From NCBI RefSeq assembly GCF_000817815.1, contig NZ_JPRD01000012.1:42518-106517 (forward strand): DNA of 64,000 nucleotides, written 5' to 3'. The notes beneath the pieces were generated by a model that saw only the letters and a list, made by a program, of their open reading frames with translations, was not told the origin of the DNA and ran no database searches. The position numbers and the translations under genes are program-made. Below are positions 35,471 through 44,447 of this stretch, piece by piece (position 1 is the first letter of the stretch; every line of letters starts with the position of its first letter). The DNA comes from Vibrio owensii CAIM 1854 = LMG 25443 (GTDB taxonomy: Bacteria; Pseudomonadota; Gammaproteobacteria; Enterobacterales; Vibrionaceae).

Positions 35471-37665
35471 TGACAGGCAATTCAATGAACGGAACTCATT
35501 CTACTCATCCTTCTTCGAATCACGTCGAGTTGATTCGTTTTGGGCATCACTTTAGAACACTCCAAAAATACTGGTTGAGCATCCTCGCTTTCACCATCAT
35601 TTTTTCTTTGACCTGTACTTGGTATATCTATTCTAAGAAGTCGGTCTACCAAGCCACGGCAACCCTTCTTATCCAAGAAGAACAAAAAAGCGCCCTTTCG
35701 ATAGAAGAAGTTTACGGTGTAGATACGACCAAAAAAGAGTACTTCCAAACTCAAATTGCGATCCTGAAATCAAACCATATCGCAGACAAAGTGATCACAC
35801 AGTTGAACTTAACCAAGCATCCCGAGTTCACCAGTGCCAGCGGCTTAAAGCAGAAAATAGATGAAGTAAAAGCCATCCCATTTGTACAGGACTTACTTCA
35901 TGTTGCACCGAATCCAAAGGAAACCTCGCAACACACTAAGCCTTATTATCAAGCACTCCAAACCTTCAAGAGAAAGCTTGAGATTGAGCCTGTACGCAAT
36001 ACTCAGTTGGTGAGAATTCGTTTCCGCTCGACTGACCCTCAATTAGCGACAACCATTGCAAACGCCGTTGGTCAGGCTTATATCGACGCCAACTTCGAAG
36101 CAAAGCTCGTTGTGACACAAAATGCAGCGACTTGGTTAACCAATAACTCACAGAAGCTCGAAGAACGATTAAGAGCTTCTGAACAAGCTTTACAAGACTT
36201 CTTGATGCAGGAAGGACTCATCGATATTAATGGCATTGATGATATTTACGCTAACGAACTCGAAGAACTCAACCGTAAATTGAACGCCGCAGTCAATAAA
36301 CGTATCGAAGCCCAAACTCTGATTGAATTGCTAAAACGTAAGTCATCTCAAGACTTAGATAGCCTATTGTCGATCGACGAATTTGCCAACCAAGCACAGA
36401 TCCGTGATTTAAAGCTTTCAGAAGCCCAAGCGGCCAAAAACGTCTCTGAACTCTCTCAACGATACGGTCCAAAACACGATCGTATGATCCAAGCGAAAGC
36501 ACAGTTAGCTTCGATTCAAGCAAGAACGCAACGACTGATTCGCGAAATTTCCTTTAGTAAACAACAAGACTTACTCGCTGCTAAGTCACAAGAAGATTTG
36601 TTACGAGCAGAACTAGACAGCAAAAAGTCTGATTTCCAAATGTTGGGCTCACAAAAAGCGCGTTACGAACAACTCAAGCGCGAAGTGGAATCAAACAAAG
36701 ACTTGTACGAAGCATTCTTAAACCGCGAAAAAGAGACGAACGCAACCAGCGATTACAAAAACGTTACAGCGCGATTTACCGATCCTGCAATCGTGCCACT
36801 CTTCCCTATTGCACCTCAACGCATGAAATTAGTCCTGATTGCGACCCTCTTTGGCTTCGCTATCGCGTGCGCGCTTGTGATCATCTTGGAAACATTACGA
36901 GAAGTGATTCGCATCTCATCGGATGTACAAGACAAACTTGGAGTCACTTGCCTTGGCACTATCCCAAAGGTGAAAAAACGCAGCTTAAAACAAGGCGGAG
37001 TGACCTATTCGGCATACTTAGATCAGGATGAAAAACTATTTAGTGAAGCTTGTCGCTCGGTTCGAACCTCACTATTGCTGAGATTGACCAACACGAGGCA
37101 AAAAGTATTGCCCTTTACTTCTGCTATACCGGAAGAAGGCAAAACATCCACCAGCATCAATATGGCAGTCTCTTTCTCGACTATGGAGAAGGTGCTACTT
37201 ATTGATTGCGACTTACGCAGACCATCATTGGCTAAGCGATTCAATCTTCCTGAATCAAACCCGGGACTGACCAATATCCTCACCATGGATACGCCTTTGA
37301 GTGAGTGTATTGTTCGTAGTGACGAAGCGAACTTGGATGTGTTGCCGGCAGGCATTATTCCACCAAACCCGCAAGAGTTATTAGCTTCCGAGCGGTTCGA
37401 GAAACTCCTTGAGTACCTCAAGAGTAAATACGACCGCATCATCATCGATACCCCGCCACTGCTCTCGGTGAGCGACGCGTTAATCCTTGGGCAAAAAGCC
37501 AACGGACTGATTACGGTCATTCGATCTGAATCCACCAAAGCATCACTGGTTAATGTGGCGTTATCCAAACAAATTCAACATTCAATACCATCACTTGGCG
37601 TTCTGATCACTCAAGCAAAATCTAAGGAAGGAGAAGCGCTTTATGTCCAAAAATACGCCTACTAA
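35470..37665 (+). CDS. polysaccharide co-polymerase / tyrosine autokinase (Wzc/GumC type)
   Basis: A 731-residue inner-membrane protein. It has a Wzz-type chain-length domain with an N-terminal helix (about residues 37-53), a long coiled-coil periplasmic region (about 180-430), a second helix (LVLIATLFGFAIACALVIIL) and a C-terminal BY-kinase domain. Walker A is altered but functional-looking (IPEEGKTS), Walker A' is VLLIDCDLRRP and Walker B is IIIDTPP. The C terminus YVQKYAY is a short tyrosine cluster for autophosphorylation. It sets chain length and links synthesis to export. Confidence 0.9.
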   Translation: MTGNSMNGTHSTHPSSNHVELIRFGHHFRTLQKYWLSILAFTIIFSLTCTWYIYSKKSVYQATATLLIQEEQKSALSIEEVYGVDTTKKEYFQTQIAILKSNHIADKVITQLNLTKHPEFTSASGLKQKIDEVKAIPFVQDLLHVAPNPKETSQHTKPYYQALQTFKRKLEIEPVRNTQLVRIRFRSTDPQLATTIANAVGQAYIDANFEAKLVVTQNAATWLTNNSQKLEERLRASEQALQDFLMQEGLIDINGIDDIYANELEELNRKLNAAVNKRIEAQTLIELLKRKSSQDLDSLLSIDEFANQAQIRDLKLSEAQAAKNVSELSQRYGPKHDRMIQAKAQLASIQARTQRLIREISFSKQQDLLAAKSQEDLLRAELDSKKSDFQMLGSQKARYEQLKREVESNKDLYEAFLNREKETNATSDYKNVTARFTDPAIVPLFPIAPQRMKLVLIATLFGFAIACALVIILETLREVIRISSDVQDKLGVTCLGTIPKVKKRSLKQGGVTYSAYLDQDEKLFSEACRSVRTSLLLRLTNTRQKVLPFTSAIPEEGKTSTSINMAVSFSTMEKVLLIDCDLRRPSLAKRFNLPESNPGLTNILTMDTPLSECIVRSDEANLDVLPAGIIPPNPQELLASERFEKLLEYLKSKYDRIIIDTPPLLSVSDALILGQKANGLITVIRSESTKASLVNVALSKQIQHSIPSLGVLITQAKSKEGEALYVQKYAY

Positions 37666-38458
37666 TCAAAGTATGCAGTGGTATCAGCTTCTCAAAAGCC
37701 AAGCAGAACCTGTACTCATTTATCAAATGGGCAAAGTGGGCTCTAGCGCACTGGAAAAGTCGATCCCAAATTCGCTTCACCTGCACGATTTGATGTCGAT
37801 TGAAGCTGGTAAACAGATTTCACCCGTTCGAGCTCAGCTGCATAAACCCATCACTAACCATGTGAAACGCATTTTGAAGCGAGCCATCATGGTCAATATG
37901 CTTAAGCGTAAGCAACAAGTACGTATTATCTCCCTAGTTAGAGAGCCGGTGGGTCGAAACATCTCCATGTTCTTTCAGTCACTACCGTTTTGGATGGCGG
38001 ATAAGTACCTGAAAGACGACAGTGCAGTGCGTTCCGAACGCCCTCAATTGCTTCATGAAGCGTTTGAAGAACACGTAAACCACCAATATCCGCTCCAGTG
38101 GTTTGATAATGAAATCAAAGCGCTGACAGGCATCGATGTTTTCGCTCAGCCTTTCGATCAAGAGCTTGGTTATCAAACCTATCAAAATCGTAACTTCTCA
38201 CTCATGGTGATTCGTATCGATAAGCTCGATCAATCACAACAGGCTATTAGTGATTTCCTGCAACAAGACGTCACTGTCGTTCACGAAAACCAAGCCGACA
38301 ACAAATGGTATTCGCCATTGATTAAAGAGTTTAAAAGCTCATATCAGCCAAAATCCGAGTTTGTTGAAGAAATGCTTTCGTCAACGCTGACTAGGCATTT
38401 CTTTACCGCGCCTGAAATTGAAAAGTTCAAACAAAAGTATCTAGCGGCCAAGTCATGA
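37643..38458 (+). CDS. NKWYS-family sulfotransferase-like capsule protein (copy 1)
   Basis: A 271-residue protein overlapping the previous gene by 23 nt, with AAGGAGAAG upstream of its ATG. It has YQMGKVGSSALEKSI (about residues 30-44), the pattern of a sulfotransferase phosphate-binding loop, then SLVREPVGRNISMFFQSL (about 98-115) like the R-x-P...S second binding motif, and NKWYS near the C terminus, which names the Pfam family of putative capsular polysaccharide synthesis proteins. The reaction has not been established; adding sulfate to the capsule from PAPS is an inference. A paralogue lies at 40779. Confidence 0.7.
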   Translation: MSKNTPTNQSMQWYQLLKSQAEPVLIYQMGKVGSSALEKSIPNSLHLHDLMSIEAGKQISPVRAQLHKPITNHVKRILKRAIMVNMLKRKQQVRIISLVREPVGRNISMFFQSLPFWMADKYLKDDSAVRSERPQLLHEAFEEHVNHQYPLQWFDNEIKALTGIDVFAQPFDQELGYQTYQNRNFSLMVIRIDKLDQSQQAISDFLQQDVTVVHENQADNKWYSPLIKEFKSSYQPKSEFVEEMLSSTLTRHFFTAPEIEKFKQKYLAAKS

Positions 38459-39507
38459 AAACTAAAATACTTCACATTATCAATGATTTATCTAAGAACG
38501 GCGGCGCTCAAAAGTTTCTCGTTGATTTGGTTATGGAGCACACATCTGAGTATGAGATCAAAGTTCTCGTACTCTGTGATGACAACGATTATTTAGAGCA
38601 ACTCACTTCCAAGAACATTGAATGCTTTAACTGGCAAACCCTCTCTCTCAAAGAGAAATGGACGCTATTGCGCTGGCCAGATCTCGTGCATGGGCATTTA
38701 TACCCATCAATCTACCTCGCATTACTCGCTGTTGGTAAAAAGCGAATTCAGACCGAGCATTGCTCATACAATCGCCGTCGTGACTATCCATTGTTTAAGT
38801 TTATGGAATTCCTTCTGTATCGCGGCCATAACCTTACAGTGAGCATCAGTGAAAAAGTACAAGAAGAGCTGGTAAAGTTCATGCCGCATTTTGAACATAA
38901 ATACCGTGTCGTGCATAACGGTGTGGATTTAGCTCGCTTTCCTCTTACGGTAAAATCAGGCAGTCAACTTATGGGCAAATCGACAATCAACATCGGAATG
39001 GTGGGCCGTCTGCATGAACACAAAGATCATGAGACGCTGATTCGCGCCACTGCCCAACTCCCCTCACACTATCATCTCCACTTAGCGGGGGATGGCGTTA
39101 AGCGAAGTGAACTCGAATCTCTAAGCCAAGAGCTCAATATTACTCAGCGCGTTCACTTCCATGGTGTTGTCTCGGACATTCCCGCCTTCTTGTCTGATAT
39201 GGACGTATATGTTCAGTCTTCACATGTGGAAGGCTTCGGTTTAGCCGCGGTTGAAGCCATGGCTGCTGGTTTGCCTGTTCTCTCTTCTGATGTGCCTGGG
39301 CTAGATGAAGTCATGGGTAGCGATACTTACCTATTTAAAGTCGGCCAACCAGACCAACTAGCCGAGAAACTCACGCAGCTATGTAACACCGCAGAGCTTT
39401 ACCAACAAGCGAGCGAATATTCAGTGAATCGCGCCAAGCTCTACACTATCGACAAGTTCCGAGATGGATACTATGGCATTTACCAACAACTTTGCGGCAG
39501 CAAGTAA
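38455..39507 (+). CDS. glycosyltransferase, GT4 family (copy 1)
   Basis: A 350-residue GT-B glycosyltransferase. The N-terminal domain begins ILHIINDLSKNGGAQKFLVD, and the C-terminal domain holds NIGMVGRLHEHKDHETLI and the nucleotide-sugar site HVEGFGLAAVEAMAAGLPVL, with the E-x7-E pattern of GT4. It would add one sugar of the capsule repeat on the cytoplasmic face. Its ATG overlaps the previous stop (ATGA). Donor sugar unknown. Confidence 0.88.
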   Translation: MKTKILHIINDLSKNGGAQKFLVDLVMEHTSEYEIKVLVLCDDNDYLEQLTSKNIECFNWQTLSLKEKWTLLRWPDLVHGHLYPSIYLALLAVGKKRIQTEHCSYNRRRDYPLFKFMEFLLYRGHNLTVSISEKVQEELVKFMPHFEHKYRVVHNGVDLARFPLTVKSGSQLMGKSTINIGMVGRLHEHKDHETLIRATAQLPSHYHLHLAGDGVKRSELESLSQELNITQRVHFHGVVSDIPAFLSDMDVYVQSSHVEGFGLAAVEAMAAGLPVLSSDVPGLDEVMGSDTYLFKVGQPDQLAEKLTQLCNTAELYQQASEYSVNRAKLYTIDKFRDGYYGIYQQLCGSK

Positions 39508-40735
39508 CCGTATCGCTCTACTGGCGGCGATAACTCTGGCTCTTTTCTTTGTTCCAGTAAAAGTTAGAGCCGGTGGAGTTGCATTAGCACCGTCTGATAT
39601 TGCGAGTTTGCTGTCATTAGGATTAGCAGCGCTTGTGGTGATTGAAGGTAAGGCGTATAAGCTGTTTCACCCTTGTATCGGCTTCTTACTGCTGTTTATC
39701 AGCTACGTATTTATCAATGGCCTTCTCAACCGTGTCCCTCTACTACCGTTGATTACCGAGACGGTACAATGGATAGCGATCCTCAGTCTGTTAGGAGTGC
39801 TGTTCGCCTATGGAGTATTTGATGATGAACGGGTAATGGTATACCTCACTTATTGTCTTGCGCTGATTTGCTCTCTGGTGGCTGCATGGCACTTCGCGCA
39901 AGGTTACCACAGTGGTTTTAAGCTACTTGGCGTAAGTAAGTATGCTTTCGGCGTGCTCTGTTCCCTACTCTATTTATATCGTGACCGAATTAGAGCGTTC
40001 CCTTTCTTAATGCTGTTGGCTTTTGCACTTCTTCTACTCTCACAAGAGAGAAAAGCACTACTCGGTTTCTGTTTATTAGTCTTTGTTGATCAATTGGTTA
40101 TTAAAAGGCTGATACGTCAGACTATTAGCGAGACTTATACATGGACAGTGTTAATCGCGAGCGCCTTAATTGTATTGGCAACCGTCTCTACCACCCTTTA
40201 TTTTGGCTTTGATCAGTTCGCAGACAAGCTTGAAATCACCGAAGAAGACATCCTGTTCGCGAATCAAAGTGAAGCTCGTTGGGTCTCCAATTTACACCGT
40301 AAATTGCTGCTAGCAAATGGCTTAGACATCTTACTTCAACACCCTATTTTAGGCGTTGGGGCAAAGATGCTACCTAACTATATGATCAACTACTTCAATT
40401 ACGATGAGCTCGCGATTTACACCCACAACTTCATTCTCGACACTTCAATCGAATACGGCTTGCTTGGTATCGCTTTGTTGTTTGGTGGTTATTTCTTATT
40501 TATGAAGTTTTGCTTCAACACATTGAAAGACAATAGAAAAAGCCTATTACTTTCCATCTATGCACTGATTATGGTGTTTTTCGTTGCCGTTAACACCACC
40601 ATCATTTTAATACTTTTACTACCCGTCATGATGAGCAAAAAACGGCATCATAGCCTTCAGACAGAACAGCAAAAACAAACTGATCATCACCATCAATCTG
40701 AATTACCGATTCCGCCAATAACAAACAATCAATAA
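39464..40735 (+). CDS. Wzy-like O-antigen/capsule polymerase
   Basis: A 423-residue membrane protein with about ten helices, including a long loop before the conserved Wzy-C-type region (ILLQHPILGVGAKMLPNYMI, then YTHNFILDTSIEYGLLGIAL). This is the O-antigen ligase/polymerase superfamily; its place between glycosyltransferases and a flippase suggests the polymerase Wzy. The ATG at 39464 lies inside the previous gene (44-nt overlap); another ATG at 39473 is possible. The C terminus is Gln/His-rich and soluble. Confidence 0.8.
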   Translation: MDTMAFTNNFAAASNRIALLAAITLALFFVPVKVRAGGVALAPSDIASLLSLGLAALVVIEGKAYKLFHPCIGFLLLFISYVFINGLLNRVPLLPLITETVQWIAILSLLGVLFAYGVFDDERVMVYLTYCLALICSLVAAWHFAQGYHSGFKLLGVSKYAFGVLCSLLYLYRDRIRAFPFLMLLAFALLLLSQERKALLGFCLLVFVDQLVIKRLIRQTISETYTWTVLIASALIVLATVSTTLYFGFDQFADKLEITEEDILFANQSEARWVSNLHRKLLLANGLDILLQHPILGVGAKMLPNYMINYFNYDELAIYTHNFILDTSIEYGLLGIALLFGGYFLFMKFCFNTLKDNRKSLLLSIYALIMVFFVAVNTTIILILLLPVMMSKKRHHSLQTEQQKQTDHHHQSELPIPPITNNQ

Positions 40736-40778
40736 ACGCCGCGGAACAACGAATTTATAGTTATCAAGGATAGGATAA

Positions 40779-41612
40779 ATGAAATATTCAATCTCTCGAC
40801 AATTTGAAAAAAACCGAGAACTTCAAGCCGACAATTTCGTATTGGTTTATCAAATGGGCAAAGTCGGCTCTTCGTCTATTGAGCACACGTTAGGTGAAAG
40901 AAAAATACCGAGTTACCACATCCATACCTTTGATGATCATGAAGAATTTCACATGTATCACAACAAAAAGGATGTAAGTAAGTTCTTTGATTTTAAAAAT
41001 CGCACCATGTATCGCTTAGTCTTAAACAAACGTAAACGCATCTTACAAAAACGCGAACACATTAAAATCGTTACACTCGTTCGTGATCCTATCGCGACCG
41101 TTTTCTCTCGATTTTTCCAAGACTTACATCTTCAGTTCATTGAAGGTAAGAAAAATGACGCGATTCATCGCGATATGGATGTGACCTACAAACACTTGGA
41201 GCATTGCTTCGATAACTACATCAACCTGAATTACTTCGCTAACTGGTTTGATAACGAACTTAAGCGCAACTTCAACATTGATGTGTTACGCCAAGAACTG
41301 GATAACACACAACCTTTCTATACGTTTAACAACGATCAAGCGAGCGTTATCCTGATCAAATGTGAGCAACTGAGCTCACTCGATCAAGAGATTGGTGAGT
41401 TTCTTCAACTTGATGACTTCATTCTTAAAAACAGTAATGAGGCAAAGAATAAGTGGTATTCCAACATCCACCAGTACTTCAAAGAACACTACGACTTTTC
41501 CAAGCTTTTTTACATGTATGACCTCCCTCTTTATCGCCATGTTTACTCAGAACAAGAGCGTGAAGCTTTCAAAAATAAGTGGAAGCAAACACCAGGGACA
41601 AAGTCAGCATGA
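40779..41612 (+). CDS. NKWYS-family sulfotransferase-like capsule protein (copy 2)
   Basis: A 277-residue paralogue of the protein at 37643. The same motifs are seen: VYQMGKVGSSSIEHTLG (about residues 24-40), TLVRDPIATVFSRFFQDLHL (about 103-122) and NKWYSNIHQYFKEHY near the C terminus. The two copies differ a good deal elsewhere, so they may modify different sugars or positions. It follows the polymerase after 43 nt and overlaps the next gene by four bases (ATGA). Function unproven. Confidence 0.7.
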   Translation: MKYSISRQFEKNRELQADNFVLVYQMGKVGSSSIEHTLGERKIPSYHIHTFDDHEEFHMYHNKKDVSKFFDFKNRTMYRLVLNKRKRILQKREHIKIVTLVRDPIATVFSRFFQDLHLQFIEGKKNDAIHRDMDVTYKHLEHCFDNYINLNYFANWFDNELKRNFNIDVLRQELDNTQPFYTFNNDQASVILIKCEQLSSLDQEIGEFLQLDDFILKNSNEAKNKWYSNIHQYFKEHYDFSKLFYMYDLPLYRHVYSEQEREAFKNKWKQTPGTKSA

Positions 41613-42640
41613 AAAAAGTATTACACATTACCGAAGCCTTTGGTGGCGGGGTTCAAACGGCACTTTATAGCTACGTCCATTCGTCACGTTCTGAACCTTT
41701 CGAGCACTCATTGCTCGCCCGTGCACGCTCAAATGATATGACGAACGAATCCAGTAATCATGTCTTCCAACATACGAAATGGGTCGAAGGTGGCTTATTG
41801 CAATTTATGAAAGATGCGAATGCATTTATCAGTGAATTGAAGCCAGATATTGTTCATTTGCATTCAAGTAAAGCGGGCTTCTTAGGACGCTTTTTAAAGA
41901 TCGGCCATGCCCGTTTAATCTACACACCGCATTGTTATGCGTTTGAGCGTGAAGATATCTCCGGTTTTGCTCGTCACGTATATAAGACGTTAGAAAAAGT
42001 CCAAATGAACAAGATTGATGTTGTTGCAGGTTGCAGTCAGCGTGAGTGCGATTTGGCTGTCAGCATTGGTGCAAAACGAGCAGAGTTGCTCAATAACTAC
42101 GTCACTTATGAGAGTAACGTACGACCAAAAAGCGAAACGCTATCCAGCTTAAAACTTGTGGTACTTGGTCGAGTAGCGCCGCAAAAAGATCCGCAATTCC
42201 TGCTCGACACGTTAAGTCATATCAAACAATCCGACCTAACACGCGAGTTCGATATCACTTGGATTGGCGGAGGTGATACAGAACTCGAAGATCAGTTGCG
42301 TAGTCATGGGATAACAGTAACAGGGATGATTCCACGTAATGAAGTCGTGAGCTTACTGAAAAACTCAGATTTGTATTTGCATACCGCCGCTTGGGAAGGA
42401 ATGCCACTCACCATCCTTGAAGCAGCAAAAATGCATTTACCTATGGTTATTCGTTCTATCGGCGCAACGAAAGACCTGAATTATCCCTTCTTAGCACAAA
42501 GTCCTCATGACATGGCGAAGCAGTTGACTCATTGCATCAACCATTACCATGAAATTGACTTTCATCCATACACGATTGGGCTCAACGAAACGTTCAGTGA
42601 AGAGAAACAACGTTTAGCGTTAAACAGCATCTATAACTAA
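41609..42640 (+). CDS. glycosyltransferase, GT4 family (copy 2)
   Basis: A 343-residue GT-B glycosyltransferase. The start at 41609 was chosen because VLHITEAFGGGVQTALYSYV follows it directly and ATGA overlaps the previous stop; a frame ten codons longer starts inside the previous gene. Motifs are DIVHLHSSKAGFLGR, VLGRVAPQKDPQFLLDTL and HTAAWEGMPLTILEAAKMHL, typical of the GT4 donor site. It would add a second sugar to the repeat. Donor and linkage unknown. Confidence 0.88.
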   Translation: MKKVLHITEAFGGGVQTALYSYVHSSRSEPFEHSLLARARSNDMTNESSNHVFQHTKWVEGGLLQFMKDANAFISELKPDIVHLHSSKAGFLGRFLKIGHARLIYTPHCYAFEREDISGFARHVYKTLEKVQMNKIDVVAGCSQRECDLAVSIGAKRAELLNNYVTYESNVRPKSETLSSLKLVVLGRVAPQKDPQFLLDTLSHIKQSDLTREFDITWIGGGDTELEDQLRSHGITVTGMIPRNEVVSLLKNSDLYLHTAAWEGMPLTILEAAKMHLPMVIRSIGATKDLNYPFLAQSPHDMAKQLTHCINHYHEIDFHPYTIGLNETFSEEKQRLALNSIYN

Positions 42641-42648
42641 GGTTTTCT

Positions 42649-43956
42649 ATGCTTCAATCCATTAGTCAAAAGCTCCAAAACTTACCGAGTGAAAAGAAGC
42701 AGTTCTTCTCACTCGGTGCCGCGACCGGGATAGTAAAAGCCCTCGCCGCTTTCTTCGCTTTCTTACTCACTCTAGTAGTATCGAGATACTCTGACGCCAA
42801 CACCGCGGGTCAGTTCTTTTATCTGTTTAACCTTGTTTCCTTAGTCGCCATTATTGCTCAATTGGGCTTCAATATTTCTCTGGTTAAGTTCAATGCCATC
42901 GCGTTTAAAAGCCAAAACAGGATCGAGCAAAGTAACAATTATCGGATTGCTTTAGTGCGCAGCCTTTTGTTCAGCTTTCTCGCATGTGCTCTTATTTACT
43001 TGGCGTTTATCACCTTCCCAAGCCAACTCAACACCACTAACGTATCTGATTTCTCCCTTATCTTCGCGCTTGCGGCTATCCCTCTTCTCGTGATCGGTCA
43101 AACCAACAGTCGAGTGCTACAAGCAAGCAAGAGAATGATTTCATCTCTTATCGCACTGCAATTGGGCGTCAGCTTTCTTATGGTGCTGTTGATTGTTGCT
43201 GCAAGGCCATCATTGTTGATCACCACAGATACACTGATGACGTTGCTATTAATTGCGGCAGCGATTGTTGCGTTACAGTCGACGCTTCAATGGGTTCGTT
43301 CTGGCGAATACCAGCATGGAAAAACGAGTGCAAACAGCGAACTCTCCTATTCAGCCAAACAAGTCTGGATTGGCAGTATCTTCACCAATTTGGTCCAGTG
43401 GGGAAGCTTAGTCATTGCAGGATTCTTCATCTCAACATCTGAGCTTGGCTTACTTGCCGCAGCACAGAGGACATCATTGCTCATTGGTTTTGTCCTCATC
43501 ACCATCAACTTCGTTGTCGCGCCTATGTTTGCCTCACTCTACAAAGAGGGCAAGATGGATCGATTACGTAATCTGAGCCGTCTTGCATGCCGTGCGAATA
43601 TCGCAGCCGCAACCATTCCGGTGATTGTTTGTGTGTTGTTCCCCGAGTTTGTGATGCAGTTATTTGGCAAAGAGTTTGTTGCTGCTGCCCCACTCCTTAT
43701 CGCCCTGTCTTTAGGGCAATTAATCAACGTGGCAACAGGCTCGGTTGGTTTCCTATTACTCATGAGCGGGCACGAAAAAACAATGAAATACATCACTATC
43801 GTGTCTGGCGTTGTTTCTATCTTGCTGCTGATTGCTCTATCTCAATTCTATGGCGTTCTGGGTGCAGCTTGGGCCATTGCGATTGGCTTAGCGATTCAAA
43901 ATCTAGCCGCGCTGTATTTTGTGAAACGTTACTTAGGCTTCTTTCCTGTGGGGTAA
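42649..43956 (+). CDS. polysaccharide flippase (Wzx-like, MATE/MOP superfamily)
   Basis: A 435-residue membrane protein with about twelve to fourteen helices. The N terminus has FSLGAATGIVKALAAFFAFL and LTLVVSRYSDANTAGQFFYL, the usual oligosaccharide-flippase start; VLQASKRM and FGKEFVAAAPLLIALSLGQL are further family landmarks. It would move lipid-linked repeat units across the inner membrane for the Wzy polymerase. It lies 8 nt after the glycosyltransferase and 2 nt before the VanZ-like gene. Confidence 0.88.
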   Translation: MLQSISQKLQNLPSEKKQFFSLGAATGIVKALAAFFAFLLTLVVSRYSDANTAGQFFYLFNLVSLVAIIAQLGFNISLVKFNAIAFKSQNRIEQSNNYRIALVRSLLFSFLACALIYLAFITFPSQLNTTNVSDFSLIFALAAIPLLVIGQTNSRVLQASKRMISSLIALQLGVSFLMVLLIVAARPSLLITTDTLMTLLLIAAAIVALQSTLQWVRSGEYQHGKTSANSELSYSAKQVWIGSIFTNLVQWGSLVIAGFFISTSELGLLAAAQRTSLLIGFVLITINFVVAPMFASLYKEGKMDRLRNLSRLACRANIAAATIPVIVCVLFPEFVMQLFGKEFVAAAPLLIALSLGQLINVATGSVGFLLLMSGHEKTMKYITIVSGVVSILLLIALSQFYGVLGAAWAIAIGLAIQNLAALYFVKRYLGFFPVG

Positions 43957-43958
43957 AC

Positions 43959-44348
43959 ATGACAAATACGATTGCAAGAGTGAGTTTTATTGGCGTATTG
44001 CTACTGACCGTGTCTCTATCACTTTGGAAGAGCTCAGACATCGACCATAACATGTATCAAAGCATGGAGAACTACGTCGGTGGTTCGAGCACGTTACACT
44101 TCACCTTTAGCCTATTGATAGGGTTTCTTGCGGTGTTTAATTTCCCGAAATGGGTGAGGGCAACAAAAGCAGATATGTTTGGCATTCGCCTGCTGATTAT
44201 TCTGCTGTGTATTGTTTCTCTTGAAGAGTTTAGTCAGCTGTTTATCGAAACTCGCTCATTCAGTTTTGATGACTTAAGCACCAACTGGATAGGTATCATT
44301 TTGGGCTATTTCTGTGCCAAACTTATAAAACTCTTTGCTAATCAGTGA
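43959..44348 (+). CDS. VanZ-like small membrane protein, last gene of the capsule operon
   Basis: A 129-residue protein with four hydrophobic segments: RVSFIGVLLLTVSLSLW, HFTFSLLIGFLAVFNF, FGIRLLIILLCIVSLEEFSQ and NWIGIILGYFCAKLI. The middle segment with LEEFSQLF and SFDDLSTNWIG fits the VanZ-like family, whose role outside glycopeptide resistance is unclear. The start at 43959 leaves a 2-nt gap after the flippase stop; the frame extends upstream to 43587 only as an overlap. A hairpin follows. Confidence 0.75.
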   Translation: MTNTIARVSFIGVLLLTVSLSLWKSSDIDHNMYQSMENYVGGSSTLHFTFSLLIGFLAVFNFPKWVRATKADMFGIRLLIILLCIVSLEEFSQLFIETRSFSFDDLSTNWIGIILGYFCAKLIKLFANQ

Positions 44349-44388
44349 TTTTTTCCGGCGTACACACCACTCTAAATCGACAAACTAC

Positions 44389-44409
44389 ACGCCTGTCCTC
44401 CACAGGCGT
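44389..44409 (+). terminator. hairpin after the capsule operon
   Basis: ACGCCTGT at 44389-44396 pairs with ACAGGCGT at 44402-44409. There is no clear T run, so termination would be weak. Confidence 0.4.
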
Positions 44410-44447
44410 TATACTCTCTCTATCCTTTCTCCACTCTGTACAGCGCC

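Noticed and set aside
43587..43958. Upstream extension of the VanZ-like frame
   Set aside because: It overlaps the flippase coding sequence in another frame; the ATG at 43959 directly after the flippase stop is the natural start.
32308..44348. Capsule locus as recently acquired foreign DNA
   Set aside because: No integrase, IS element, attachment repeat or tRNA gene flanks it, and its position beside malK appears to be shared with V. parahaemolyticus.
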